NCBI GenBank assembly: GCA_031380225.1
Contig: JANNFX010000110.1
Span: 1-51,694 of the forward strand
Direction: 5' to 3'
Length of the DNA: 51,694 nt
Source: JANNFX01 sp031380225
GTDB taxonomy: Bacteria; Pseudomonadota; Alphaproteobacteria; Rhizobiales; Hyphomicrobiaceae
This document shows positions 8,670 through 17,676 of the stretch, in pieces. Position numbers and translations under genes: made by a program. The notes under the pieces were generated by a model. It was not told the DNA's origin. It searched no databases and saw nothing but the letters and a program-made list of their open reading frames with translations. Each line of letters begins with the position of its first letter. Position 1 is the first letter of the stretch.

Positions 8670-9335
8670 GTGAAACTTCTCCGACATCCACATAGCCAAA
8701 TCCTGTTCGACTATTGGAACGGCGTACGTGGCGTGCGTCCGGCGCCGAGGCGTTTTGACATCGAACCAGGCCGGCTTGGCGCTGCACTGCCAGATACTTT
8801 CATTTTGGAGCGCGCGTTCGGCAACTCGCTAACATTCCGCTTAGCGGGCACCAAGGTCTGCGAGAATCTTGGGCTCGACCCGCGCGGACGGGAATTCCTG
8901 GATGGCTGGAACGAAGCCGACATCATGAAACTCAAGCCACACCTGCAATCAGTGCTTGAAGCGGCTGCTGTCCTGACCTTGACGTTCGAAGCCGAAATGA
9001 TTTCGGGTCAAAAGACCAATTATGAAGCGCTGTTGCTACCACTCGTTCACACGCGCGATACTATCGACCGCATTTTAGGTTCGATTACCCGGCTTGACGA
9101 TGCCACAACATCATCGCGCGATACCGTCAAAAGCCGGCGCTTGTCATCTTGCATGATCATTTGGCCGACGGGCGCTCCTGAACACGATGACGTACCAACG
9201 CTCGATCTACCTGAAGCCAGCAACCAAGTCCCATTCCATCCGCAAGTGCGCACAGCACGCATTGTGCGCCAAAACCGGCGTCAATTTCGCGTCTATGATG
9301 GTGGACTTGGAAAAGATCCGAGTGGGAAATTTTAA
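8670..9335 (+). CDS. PAS-domain protein (PAS_5 / DUF1457 type)
   Basis: This 221-residue protein opens with the family hallmark HPHSQILFDYWNGVRG, then PAPRRFDIEPGRLGAALPDTFILE and a PAS-like core (FRLAGTKVCENLG, then LLLPLVHTRDTIDRILGSI) to about residue 145. The C-terminal tail looks disordered. PAS_5 proteins occur mainly in alphaproteobacteria, often beside PilZ-domain genes, and are presumed regulatory. The start is the GTG at 8670, chosen because the family begins with this motif; its ribosome-binding site is weak. A PilZ-domain gene follows on the same strand. Confidence 0.8.
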   Translation: MKLLRHPHSQILFDYWNGVRGVRPAPRRFDIEPGRLGAALPDTFILERAFGNSLTFRLAGTKVCENLGLDPRGREFLDGWNEADIMKLKPHLQSVLEAAAVLTLTFEAEMISGQKTNYEALLLPLVHTRDTIDRILGSITRLDDATTSSRDTVKSRRLSSCMIIWPTGAPEHDDVPTLDLPEASNQVPFHPQVRTARIVRQNRRQFRVYDGGLGKDPSGKF

Positions 9336-9503
9336 CGCGTGTAAACCTTTGTGAGCACGCCGCTGGCCGGAATGTCCAATTTTGGCACCCGAATTTATCG
9401 TCTGTTAAGCCCTGCCCGGCATAGTCCTAAGAGCCCAGACCTCGCGCAGCCATATTGCGCGTGGCGACGGCGGTTCAGAGGAACTCTTGCGAGCCGTGCC
9501 CCC

Positions 9504-10097
9504 ATGTCGAGTACCGCACTTCCCCCCGACGACCGCCGCGACGGCAGCCGCTTTTCGCTGACACTGCTTGGCCGCTTCATGCGCGAAACAAAGCAAGAAT
9601 ACCCATGCAAACTCGTCGATATCTCGTTGGGCGGCGCATCGATGATGTCGCCAGTCGCTGTCGAACGTGGTGAACGAATTATTGCCTATTTCGATCACGT
9701 CGGCGCGCTCGAAGGCCATGTCGTGCGCCGTTACGACGGCGGTTTCGCGATGTCCCTGACGGCGACTCTGCAACGTCGCGAAAAACTCACCCAGCGCCTT
9801 GCAGAACTGCTTGAAAAAGGCCCAAACGCCCAAGCAAGTGAACGCCGCTCAGAATTGCGGCGGACGACCGCCGAGAAGTCTGGATTGACCTTTACAGACG
9901 GCACGAAAGTGGCGTGTCAGGTCCTTGATATCTCCGTATCTGGAGCAAATCTCGCGACCGAAGCGAGGCCAGCCATCGGGACCGAACTTGTGCTCGGAAA
10001 AATGCGCTGCAAAGCCATCCGCCATACCCACAACGGGATCGCCGTCGAGTTCTTGGATGTGACTGCTCCGCTCTCAACACGAAAATTCTTCGGTTGA
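9504..10097 (+). CDS. Double PilZ-domain protein (cyclic-di-GMP receptor)
   Basis: This 197-residue protein has two tandem PilZ domains. The first has the RxxxR motif in RRDGSRF and DISLGGAS. The second has RRSELRR and DISVSGANL. Both therefore keep the residues known to bind cyclic-di-GMP in this family. The frame is open back to 9351, but the extra 51 residues look non-native, so the ATG at 9504 (MSSTALPP) is preferred; neither start has a strong ribosome-binding site. It sits between the PAS protein and a LapG-like protease, which suggests cyclic-di-GMP control of surface functions. Confidence 0.85.
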   Translation: MSSTALPPDDRRDGSRFSLTLLGRFMRETKQEYPCKLVDISLGGASMMSPVAVERGERIIAYFDHVGALEGHVVRRYDGGFAMSLTATLQRREKLTQRLAELLEKGPNAQASERRSELRRTTAEKSGLTFTDGTKVACQVLDISVSGANLATEARPAIGTELVLGKMRCKAIRHTHNGIAVEFLDVTAPLSTRKFFG

Positions 10098-10247
10098 GAA
10101 AAAGCTAGGCAAGTCAGTGAGATCCGAGGTTATCCCAGTGCACCAGACAAAAATCCCTAAAATTTGCTTCAATTCGTGGACATGCATTTCACCAGCATTC
10201 CAGAGTTTTGATGTAGTGTCTGTTCATCGAGTGCGGGGTAAAGTGTA

Positions 10248-10874
10248 ATGCGCGCGTTGGTGTGTACAGTAAGTGCAGTTGCGTGGTGTTTGACGGGTGG
10301 CGCCGCGATGGCGGACAGCTCGCAGTATCAGCCATCCTTTATGCGGATGTATGGGCCGTCCCATCCGCCGTATGGGTTTGTGCGGTATTGCGAAGCCAAT
10401 GACACATCATGCAATCCGTCGGGCAGTGCCGAACAGCGCCTCAACCCAACACCGCAATCGTTGAGCGAGCTTGACGACGTTAATCGCGCCGTGAACGGCG
10501 CCATCGCACCGGCGACGGATTTGGAAATTTACGGCGTCAGCGAATATTGGACCATCCCGTCCAAGCGCGGCGACTGCGAAGATTATGCGCTTCTGAAGCA
10601 AAAAGTTCTGATCGCTCACGGCTGGCCATCAAGCGCTTTGCTGTTGACGGTTGTGCGCGATGAAAAGGGCGAAGGCCACGCCGTGCTGACCGCGCGGACC
10701 AGCCAGGGCGACTACATTCTCGACAACAAGGTCGATGAAGTGAAACTCTGGAACCGCACCGGCTATCAGTTTGTGATGCGCCAGTCCTATATCGAGCCGA
10801 AGGTTTGGGTTTCTCTGGATCCCGCATCCTCGACGCCGATGGGCGCATTGGCCGGCGTCGGCGCGGGTCAGTAA
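10248..10874 (+). CDS. LapG-like transglutaminase-like cysteine proteinase (BTLCP, DUF920)
   Basis: This 208-residue protein has a signal peptide (cleavage near AAMAD, residue 22), so it is periplasmic. The catalytic triad is intact: Cys110 in GDCEDYALLK, His144 in GEGHAVLTAR and Asp159 in YILDN. The family includes LapG, the calcium-dependent periplasmic protease that clips RTX-type adhesins from the surface when cyclic-di-GMP is low. No lapD-like gene is adjacent. GGGGTAAAG precedes the ATG. Neighbouring PilZ and PAS genes fit a cyclic-di-GMP context, but the target is not visible here. Confidence 0.88.
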   Translation: MRALVCTVSAVAWCLTGGAAMADSSQYQPSFMRMYGPSHPPYGFVRYCEANDTSCNPSGSAEQRLNPTPQSLSELDDVNRAVNGAIAPATDLEIYGVSEYWTIPSKRGDCEDYALLKQKVLIAHGWPSSALLLTVVRDEKGEGHAVLTARTSQGDYILDNKVDEVKLWNRTGYQFVMRQSYIEPKVWVSLDPASSTPMGALAGVGAGQ

Positions 10875-10950
10875 ACAAAACCAGTTTGATCCTACCTTGC
10901 GGCGCCCGGGTCTTGGTCGCCGCAGCGATTTGTGGTAACCTTTCCAAGCG

Positions 10951-11187
10951 ATGGATACGAAACAGCAGCTACCCGAGCCGTTGATTTTGGTTTCACTTGA
11001 ATTCTTGTCGGGTGCGCCAGTCTTCAATGGCACGCGCGTCCCCGTTCAAGCCCTGTTCGACTATCTGCAAGCTGGTGATCCACTTGACGAGTTTTTGAAC
11101 CAGTTCCCTGACGTCTCGCGCCAACACGCACAAGCTGTAATTGCGCTCGCTGGTCAGCGCGTGGCGCCCGGAACTCGGGCCGCCTGA
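10951..11187 (+). CDS. DUF433-family antitoxin
   Basis: This 78-residue protein has the DUF433 pattern SGAPVFNGTRVPVQALFDYLQAGDPLDEFLNQFPDVS, a winged-helix-like fold that usually neutralises a partner PIN-like protein. It lies 9 bp upstream of a DUF5615 gene, the standard partner. The ribosome-binding site is weak. It would act as antitoxin and possibly as autoregulator. Confidence 0.82.
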   Translation: MDTKQQLPEPLILVSLEFLSGAPVFNGTRVPVQALFDYLQAGDPLDEFLNQFPDVSRQHAQAVIALAGQRVAPGTRAA

Positions 11188-11196
11188 AAGAACAAA

Positions 11197-11520
11197 ATGC
11201 GGGTTCTTCTCGATGCCTGCGTTCCACAAGACTTTCGACACGCGACAACGGGGCATTCCGTTACGACAGCGCGCTATATTGGGTTGGCTCAATTGAGCAA
11301 CGGAAAACTGCTGGCCGCAATAGCCGGAACATTTGATGTCTTGGTGACGACTGATAAAAACCTTCGCTACCAGCAAAGCTTCAGGAGCCGTGAGGTTGCC
11401 GTGATTGTCCTAAACGCGCCAGGGATTCGGCTACCTGACTTGCTTCCATTTGTGCCGAAATTACTAATGGCACTGCAATCGGTGAAGCCGGGTGAAGTTA
11501 CGGAAGTTCACGGGGCCTAG
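11197..11520 (+). CDS. DUF5615 PIN-like toxin
   Basis: This 107-residue PIN-like protein begins MRVLLDACVP with the first acidic residue (LLDAC). It continues with GHSVTTARYIG, the LSNGKLL motif and the second acidic cluster VLVTTDKNL with a following QQ. These are the usual Mut7-C/DUF5615 nuclease-like residues. It pairs with the upstream DUF433 gene as a type II toxin-antitoxin system whose target RNA is not known. Confidence 0.82.
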   Translation: MRVLLDACVPQDFRHATTGHSVTTARYIGLAQLSNGKLLAAIAGTFDVLVTTDKNLRYQQSFRSREVAVIVLNAPGIRLPDLLPFVPKLLMALQSVKPGEVTEVHGA

Positions 11521-11582
11521 TTAGTCTGCGATGCGATTGACCGATAAAAACTTACCGCGCAAGCAAGCGATCTACGGTTACT

Positions 11583-12281
11583 CTATTTCAACGCCTGCCG
11601 CGGCCGCTGCTCAGCTGCTTCGAGACGTGTCGCTTCGATGACGGCTTGAGTGCGCGATGCGACCCTCAACTTGCGCAAAATTTCGGAAACATGCGCTTTG
11701 ATAGTCGTCTCGCCGACATTCAATTCATGAGCAATTTGTTTATTGAGTAACCCCTGGCGCAACATTTGCAGCACGCGGCCTTGTTGAGGCGTCAGAGTTT
11801 GCAATGCCGCCGCCGTGACTGCGCTCGCTTCCGAGTGATCCTGTGGTTCATCGGCCGGAGGGATATAGCCCACGGGTAGCACTACTTTTCCGTCCATCAC
11901 GGCTCGAATGGCGTCGGCGAGCTCACGCTTTCGGACAGTCTTTGAAATGTAGCCCGCCGCACCGCACGTCATCGCCTCGTGAATAGTCTTGGGGTCTTCG
12001 TGGGCCGAGACTATCACGATCGGAAGTTTCGGGACCATGGCCCGGAGTTCGATCAGACCGTCGAAACCGAGAACCCCCGGCATCGACAAGTCGAGTAAGA
12101 TCAGATCAAACGCGTCTCCTGCCTTGAGCGTGGCAATCGCGGCCTCGATCGAGGCGGCTTCGGAAATGCGCGCGTCAGCAAACGCGGTCGCGATCGCCAA
12201 TTGCAGCGCCTCGCGAAATAACGGGTGATCGTCGACCACCAGGATATGAGCCGGAGCCAGGCCACTGACCGACTGTGCCAT
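11583..12281 (-). CDS. NarL/FixJ-type response regulator (LuxR HTH)
   Basis: This 232-residue protein has an N-terminal receiver domain with the acidic pocket VVDDHP (residues 16-20), phospho-acceptor Asp64 in LILLDLSMPG, and Lys in YISKTVRK. A C-terminal LuxR-type helix-turn-helix follows (LTPQQGRVLQMLRQGLLNKQIAHELNVGETTIKAHVSEILRKL). The start is taken as ATG 12281; a TTG four codons upstream is possible. No histidine kinase gene is adjacent. It is divergent from the large rhodanese-insertase-phosphotransferase gene, which makes that gene and itself the obvious candidate targets. Confidence 0.92.
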   Translation of the reverse strand: MAQSVSGLAPAHILVVDDHPLFREALQLAIATAFADARISEAASIEAAIATLKAGDAFDLILLDLSMPGVLGFDGLIELRAMVPKLPIVIVSAHEDPKTIHEAMTCGAAGYISKTVRKRELADAIRAVMDGKVVLPVGYIPPADEPQDHSEASAVTAAALQTLTPQQGRVLQMLRQGLLNKQIAHELNVGETTIKAHVSEILRKLRVASRTQAVIEATRLEAAEQRPRQALK

Positions 12282-12470
12282 GAATTTGCTCAATTTTTTT
12301 TAGGCGTCTGGCAGCGTTGTAGACAACCGACCCCAACATCCAATTGCACAATAGTCCAATTTCAGTTTGAACGGCCAAAATTAGGACTTTTCTAACCATA
12401 CCCCCTTAATTTCTATTTTAGGTTGAATTATGTAAACACTACACCTTTGAGGGGTGCGCTTCGGCCGCCG

Positions 12471-15400
12471 ATGTTTATACTTTTTGCAAAATCTTACCGG
12501 AGGCAATTTCCGGTGCTGGCCGCAGTTTGCGCTGCGGCTACCGTGATTTTCCCAGAACCGGCCTATGCAATCCCGTCGCCGGAACTGGTCGTTGGAACGC
12601 TGTCGAGCCTGTCCCAGGTCGCAGCCCTCCTATCGGCCGTTCTAGGTGGCGGAGCGTTGGCGGCCAACGCCCGCTCAAAGTCCGGCCACGGCAGATCCAT
12701 CGCCCCTCGCCTTGCTTTAGCGTGCGGCGCGGCCATGCTGGCCTCTCTGGTCCTCAACGCTATCCAATACGACACGGCCAACAATGACCAAGCGCGCCGG
12801 CTGGAAGCCACCCTGCAGCGGCCAGCGCCGAAGAATGCCGATGGCTCGGCGCTCGACCCCAATCTCAAAGAACTGCCGTTTTCAGAGCAACAAGGCCACC
12901 CGTTGGCGCTCGATACCAAGTCGGCCGCGGCGATTGCCGCTAAGATCGCGGCAGGGACCGCACCTAGCTGGCAAATCATCGACATCCGCGAGACAGCCGA
13001 GACGGAAAGCGGCACGTTGCCGAATGCAAGGAAGATCCGTTTCCCGGATCTGCCGCAGTCTAATGCGGGCCTCGAATCCAAAACGACACTGTTCATTTGT
13101 CATAACGGTAACCGCAGCGCCGAGACGTGCCTGAAGCTCGCGGCCCAAGGCTTTGATTGCCGGTTTATCGCCGGTGGGCTCGAAAAATGGCTGACAGAGG
13201 GTCTGCCGCTCGATGGCCTGGCCGCGCGGTCGGTCGATGAGCTGCGCAAAATCCCCGGCTATCCGAACCATCAAACCCTGCTCGACACGCCCGACGTGGA
13301 AAAACTGGTCGCTGAAGGCAGGGCAATATTTGTCGACGTTCGCTACCCCGGTGAATTTGAGTATGGGCATATCGCTGGCGCGATCAACTTGCCGCTGAGG
13401 CCGACCCCGACTGCCGAGATCACCAAACGGTTTCGCGACTTGCCGAAACGTCCGATTATCGCGCCCTGTTATGACCGCCGCAGCTGCTTCTTTGGCGAAA
13501 TTCTGGGCCTAGAACTGACACGCGCGGGTCACGACTTTCGCGGCCGGTACTCGGTGCCGTGGGAATACTTTGTCCCCGGCAAACGGCCGCCGCATGTCGA
13601 GGCGTTTCTCGCTGAAGCGAACATGACATCGTGGCAGCGCATATCGCGCGCCGTGACCAACGCGCTGGAGCGCTTGACCGCACAAACCGGACTACCCCTC
13701 GCACTTTGTGTTTTGGCGCTGATCTCGCGCCTCATCATCATGCCGTTCGCATTGAAATCAGATCGCGACCAGCTGGTGGCGCGCGCACTTGCGCCTGAAA
13801 TCGCGGACATGAAGCAATGTTTGAGCAACGACCCGCAGCGCCTGTCGCGGTCTATGAAAGCGCTTTTCAAAAAGCACAATCTCACTCCGGGCCGCAATCT
13901 CATTGCACTGCTATTTTTGCCCGTTTTAGCGATGTCAGTAACAGCGGCGAGCACTGTCGCAGAACGCCACCCGGCGCCGTTCTTATGGTTCGATACATTG
14001 GCCGCGCCAGATTTGACACTCACGCTGCCGATGATCTTTGGTTGGTTGACTGGTGTCTATTTGCATTTCGCAACAGCCACCACAGGGCGGCAGCGCGCAT
14101 TGTGCTGGATCGTCGTCACGCCGCTATTGGTTGCAGCTGCCGCACTGCTGCCAGCGGCGGCTGATGTCTATATGATTGCGAGTGCAGTATTGCTTTTGGT
14201 TCAACGGGCCATCGTGGTCACAAGTTGGGACGATCTTGCGCGGCCATTTAGAGCGCGTCGCCGATGGCGCATGCGTCGAACTCTGAAGCACGACGGCATC
14301 GTGCCTCTCAGCGAGCCGGCCCGGCTCACCACAGCCGGCAATAAGGCTTTGCGATTGGGTCTCATCCAGAACCTGAACCTGCCGGTCCCGCACGGCATCG
14401 TTCTCACCGCAACATTTCTCGAAGACTACGAGCAGCATGACGCCAAATGGCGGGCGAGCTACTTGAAACGCATCGGTCGCGCGATGGGCAGCAAGCCGAT
14501 GGCAGTCAGAAGCTCTGGCGCGGCCGAAGATGGTGCAAATCAAAGTTTTGCCGGCGCGTTTGAAAGCGTCCTCAATGTCAGCCGCGAAGGACTTGAAGCT
14601 GCGATCAATACGGTTTTGGCATCGTTCGCGTCCGCCAAGGCCGCGGGTTATGCGCATGGAATGACAGATTGCTCAATGGCCGCCCGCAACATCGTCATCC
14701 AACACATGGTTCCAGCTGAGATATCGGGCGTGCTCTTTACCGAAGATCCCGAAGCGCCGGGCCTGATGCTGATCGAAGCCGTCAATGGCACGGCCGATAA
14801 ACTCGTGTCGGGATTTGCAGCACCCTCGACCTACCGCTTCGGCCGGTTGACTGGCAAGCATCATGTCTGCGAGACGCCAACTCATGAATTTACTCAGCTG
14901 ATCGCGCTCGCAAAACGCATCGAGGCCCACTTTGGCCAGCCTCAAGATATTGAATGGGCCTATGCCAACGGTCAATTTCTGATTTTGCAAAGCCGGGACA
15001 TCACGGCCGGGCTCGGCACTGACGAAACCCAGCGCCATTTCAACGAATGGCAACGGCTAGCTTGTCTCGCTCATAACGCGTCCGTTGATGCGCTGGTTTT
15101 CGAACAAGACGAAATGGCGGAGATGCTGCCGCGACCAACACCACTGTCGCTATCGCTTCTGGAAGCTATGTGGGCGAGTGGAGGCAGCGTTGATCTGGCT
15201 GCTCGCACGCTAGGCCTCGAAACCGGCGAGGGAACGCAAGGCCGATCGTATTATGTGAATGTCTTTGGCCGCTTGTACAAAGACAAGCGCGAAGAAGCGG
15301 CACGCGCGCCCCGGCTTTCGAAACTCGCAATTCGACGCATTTGCAGGATGGCCGATGATATCGAACTCGACTTCAGGTCTGTGACTGCGCCGGGCGTTCG

Positions 15401-16703
15401 CGCTCATGCGCGGATCATGGATTCGACTGATTTTTCTAAATTGACCACGGCCGAACTTAGCCACACGCTTGAATGCGAGTTCACGCGCTTCATCACTGAA
15501 ACACATGCCGAAACCGGCACCATCAATATCTGTGCCGGATTATTCATGACTTTGGCGCGCCGCGAAATTGAACGCGCTGATGGCGATCCAGCCGCCATTC
15601 TCGCCGGCACGCCACCGTCTGAATTGCATCACGCATTGCGCGTCGCATTGACGTTAGTTGAACGCGATACGGTGCCATTTTTGAAACGCGAAATTGGACA
15701 CAGGACGGCGCTTGACTACGAGTTGTCGGAGCCACGTGCTGGCGAGAGCAATGACAAGCTCGGCCGTACGGCCGTCGCGTTCTACCAAGCGCTACCCCGC
15801 CAACTATCAGATGCCATTGCAGCGCCACCCAATCTCGAAAAACCCAGTCGCCGCAAAAAAATGGACATGATCGCTCTGGCGCGCCGTTTCCAAACTTTGA
15901 AAGACGACGCCAAACACGTATCATTGCGCGAGATCGCAACGCTCCGGCGTCTGGCGCTGGAAATGGGAAAACGTTTTGGCCTCGGCGAGCGCGTATTCTT
16001 TTTGACGATGCCTGAGCTGCTGTCACTCGATGCATCGAATGCTGCAGCACTGCAAGTGCTCGCAGACGGCAGGCAGCAAATCCATGACGCGTTCAAATCA
16101 GCGCCGCCGCTCGCGTCATCGTTAACAGCCGGCGACATTGAACTCGGACCGCTCGCGGCACGCGTCACCGGCACAACGAACGGCACGCTCTCCGGCACGC
16201 GCGTTTCCGGTACCGGCGGCGCAGTGGGCCGCGCAATTTTTGTCAATCATGCCGTCGCCGAAACGGGGAAGCCGATCCAAGGCTTTCGCGACGGCGACAT
16301 CATCGTTGCGCCACTCATTCATCCGGCATGGCTGCCTGAAGTCATCCGCGCCGGTGGCGTCGTGACTACGATCGGCGGTTGGTTAAGCCACATGTCGATC
16401 GTCGCCCGCGAACACGGCGTGACCATGATTATCGGTGTCACAGGCCTCGCTCAGATTGAGACCGGCACAATGCTGCGCCTCAATGCTAATGGAACAATCG
16501 AGATCACTGGCCAGCCCAACACTGGCGTTTGCCCATGGCCGCCGGGGCGGAATAATTTTCAGCCAAAAAGCGTGCTCACAGCGACAACAACCGGCAGAGC
16601 GGCCAGCACCGCAATGGCAGCCGAATTTCCCCAATTTGATAGAACCAAAACCAACGGCATCGGATTGAATTCCTTAAATGGGAACGCGCTGCAGAGCGGC
16701 TGA
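12471..16703 (+). CDS. Rhodanese x2 - YidC/Oxa1-like insertase - ATP-grasp/His-swivel phosphotransferase fusion
   Basis: This is a 1410-residue multidomain membrane protein. Residues 1-33 form a signal-like or first membrane segment ending AYA, and two more hydrophobic segments run to about 100. Rhodanese 1 (about 145-250) has active-site Cys210 in CHNGNRS. Rhodanese 2 (about 270-370) has Cys333 in CYDRRSC. Residues 405-585 match the YidC/Oxa1 core, including the membrane arginine (Arg420, ISRLIIMPF), then DPQRLSRSMKALFKKH and APFLWFDTLAAPD. An Arg-rich cytosolic linker leads to a pyruvate-phosphate-dikinase-type ATP-grasp (about 620-845: GNKALRL, MAVRSSGAAED, SGVLFTEDP, FLILQSRDIT). A middle domain begins EMLPRPTPLSLSLL. 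The swivelling domain has phospho-His1307 in GGWLSHMSIVARE. There is no PEP/pyruvate barrel, so the layout is like rifampin phosphotransferase. By YidC topology the rhodaneses would face the periplasm and the kinase the cytosol. The start could also be TTG 12423 or GTG 12513; the GTG has GGAGG nine bases before it. Confidence 0.85.
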   Translation: MFILFAKSYRRQFPVLAAVCAAATVIFPEPAYAIPSPELVVGTLSSLSQVAALLSAVLGGGALAANARSKSGHGRSIAPRLALACGAAMLASLVLNAIQYDTANNDQARRLEATLQRPAPKNADGSALDPNLKELPFSEQQGHPLALDTKSAAAIAAKIAAGTAPSWQIIDIRETAETESGTLPNARKIRFPDLPQSNAGLESKTTLFICHNGNRSAETCLKLAAQGFDCRFIAGGLEKWLTEGLPLDGLAARSVDELRKIPGYPNHQTLLDTPDVEKLVAEGRAIFVDVRYPGEFEYGHIAGAINLPLRPTPTAEITKRFRDLPKRPIIAPCYDRRSCFFGEILGLELTRAGHDFRGRYSVPWEYFVPGKRPPHVEAFLAEANMTSWQRISRAVTNALERLTAQTGLPLALCVLALISRLIIMPFALKSDRDQLVARALAPEIADMKQCLSNDPQRLSRSMKALFKKHNLTPGRNLIALLFLPVLAMSVTAASTVAERHPAPFLWFDTLAAPDLTLTLPMIFGWLTGVYLHFATATTGRQRALCWIVVTPLLVAAAALLPAAADVYMIASAVLLLVQRAIVVTSWDDLARPFRARRRWRMRRTLKHDGIVPLSEPARLTTAGNKALRLGLIQNLNLPVPHGIVLTATFLEDYEQHDAKWRASYLKRIGRAMGSKPMAVRSSGAAEDGANQSFAGAFESVLNVSREGLEAAINTVLASFASAKAAGYAHGMTDCSMAARNIVIQHMVPAEISGVLFTEDPEAPGLMLIEAVNGTADKLVSGFAAPSTYRFGRLTGKHHVCETPTHEFTQLIALAKRIEAHFGQPQDIEWAYANGQFLILQSRDITAGLGTDETQRHFNEWQRLACLAHNASVDALVFEQDEMAEMLPRPTPLSLSLLEAMWASGGSVDLAARTLGLETGEGTQGRSYYVNVFGRLYKDKREEAARAPRLSKLAIRRICRMADDIELDFRSVTAPGVRAHARIMDSTDFSKLTTAELSHTLECEFTRFITETHAETGTINICAGLFMTLARREIERADGDPAAILAGTPPSELHHALRVALTLVERDTVPFLKREIGHRTALDYELSEPRAGESNDKLGRTAVAFYQALPRQLSDAIAAPPNLEKPSRRKKMDMIALARRFQTLKDDAKHVSLREIATLRRLALEMGKRFGLGERVFFLTMPELLSLDASNAAALQVLADGRQQIHDAFKSAPPLASSLTAGDIELGPLAARVTGTTNGTLSGTRVSGTGGAVGRAIFVNHAVAETGKPIQGFRDGDIIVAPLIHPAWLPEVIRAGGVVTTIGGWLSHMSIVAREHGVTMIIGVTGLAQIETGTMLRLNANGTIEITGQPNTGVCPWPPGRNNFQPKSVLTATTTGRAASTAMAAEFPQFDRTKTNGIGLNSLNGNALQSG

Positions 16704-16743
16704 ACTTAACCTTGAATTGCAAAGCCTCAATGACGATTGACGC

Positions 16744-16772
16744 TTCAATTTTATCGATGTTTGCTGTATAAT
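16744..16772 (+). promoter_or_regulatory. Predicted promoter for the periplasmic binding protein / GGDEF-EAL pair
   Basis: A perfect -10 hexamer TATAAT at 16767-16772 has a weak -35-like TTCAAT 17 bp upstream (16744-16749). Three copies of GCTTCAA lie around it at 16742, 16775 and 16791 and could bind a regulator. It would give a leader of about 100 nt. Confidence 0.4.
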
Positions 16773-16881
16773 AAGCTTCAAATACGAGGTGCTTCAATTG
16801 GCTCAAGTGAAACGCATTATTAGAAAATACCCGCTAAGGTTGTTTTTCAGTCTTGCTGTATTAACCAATTGGAGCCGGCCG

Positions 16882-17676
16882 ATGCGCGACGTCTATCACA
16901 CCGCTTTTTTAAGCCTTGCCTCGGCGTTCGTTGTGGCCGCAGCAGCGTTCATTTTGAGCCCGGTTCACGCTCAAACACTGCCAGTTCTACATCTTCAAGG
17001 ATCGACCACATTTCAGGAGCGCATTCTGGCGCCCAATCTGGCGCGCATTGAAACCGAGAGCGGCGTCAAACTCGAAGTCGTCGGCAACAAAAGCATCTGG
17101 GGTTTGATCGCACTGCTGGAGCGGCGCGCCGACATGGCTATGATTTCCGCCGACCTCCCCGGCGAAATAGATGCCGCAAAAAAAACCGCACCCGGCTTGG
17201 CGTTTGACGAATTGAAGCCGTTTGAAATTACGCGTTCACGAATTGCGTTTGCGGTCCATCCCGCCAATCCGGTGCGCAATGTCTCGTTAGAAAAAATTGC
17301 GCTGACGTTGAAAGGCGAAATCACAAACTGGAAACAACTCGGCGGTGCCGACATGCCAATCCGCGTTATCGCCACCCAAGACGGCGGCGGAACCGTTGTT
17401 GCTGTGCGTGCCAAACTGCTCGGTGGTGCACCGATTTCAGCACACGGCGCTATTCGCTTAGAAAGCGCAAAACATGTCGTCAAAGCTGCAGAACAAGAAC
17501 CCGGCGCACTAGCCATTGCGCAACTCGGTCTCGTCACCAAAGCCGGACTGCCGGAACTCGAGACCGGCACCAAGATTGAACAAGAATTGACGCTGGTGAC
17601 GCTCGGCGAGCCATCAACCGCCATGACGGCCGTCATTGATGCAACGCGAGCGGCCATTGCTGCCAACCCATTCTGA
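16882..17676 (+). CDS. PstS-like periplasmic substrate-binding protein
   Basis: This 264-residue protein has a signal peptide (cleavage after PVHAQ, about residue 33) and a PBP-like type 2 domain. The ligand loop GSTTFQERILAP and the hinge element DMAMISADLPGE resemble PstS-type anion-binding proteins. The IALTLKGEITNWKQLGG and DGGGTVVAVRAKL segments are typical of the family. The usual phosphate-binding residues cannot be confirmed, so the ligand is unknown. ATG 16882 is chosen because GGAG lies 7 nt before it and it starts the signal peptide. No ABC permease is nearby. It sits between the fusion protein and a GGDEF-EAL gene (11 bp gap), so it may be a sensor protein rather than a transporter part. 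Confidence 0.83.
   Translation: MRDVYHTAFLSLASAFVVAAAAFILSPVHAQTLPVLHLQGSTTFQERILAPNLARIETESGVKLEVVGNKSIWGLIALLERRADMAMISADLPGEIDAAKKTAPGLAFDELKPFEITRSRIAFAVHPANPVRNVSLEKIALTLKGEITNWKQLGGADMPIRVIATQDGGGTVVAVRAKLLGGAPISAHGAIRLESAKHVVKAAEQEPGALAIAQLGLVTKAGLPELETGTKIEQELTLVTLGEPSTAMTAVIDATRAAIAANPF

Noticed and set aside
12367..12395. TTGAAC plus TTCTAA as promoter of the fusion gene
   Set aside because: The -10 match is poor (two of six), so I do not call it, although a promoter must lie in this region.
16882..17676. True phosphate-uptake PstS
   Set aside because: There are no pstCAB or phoU genes beside it, and the phosphate-binding residues are not clearly conserved. It is kept as a PstS-like binding protein of unknown ligand.
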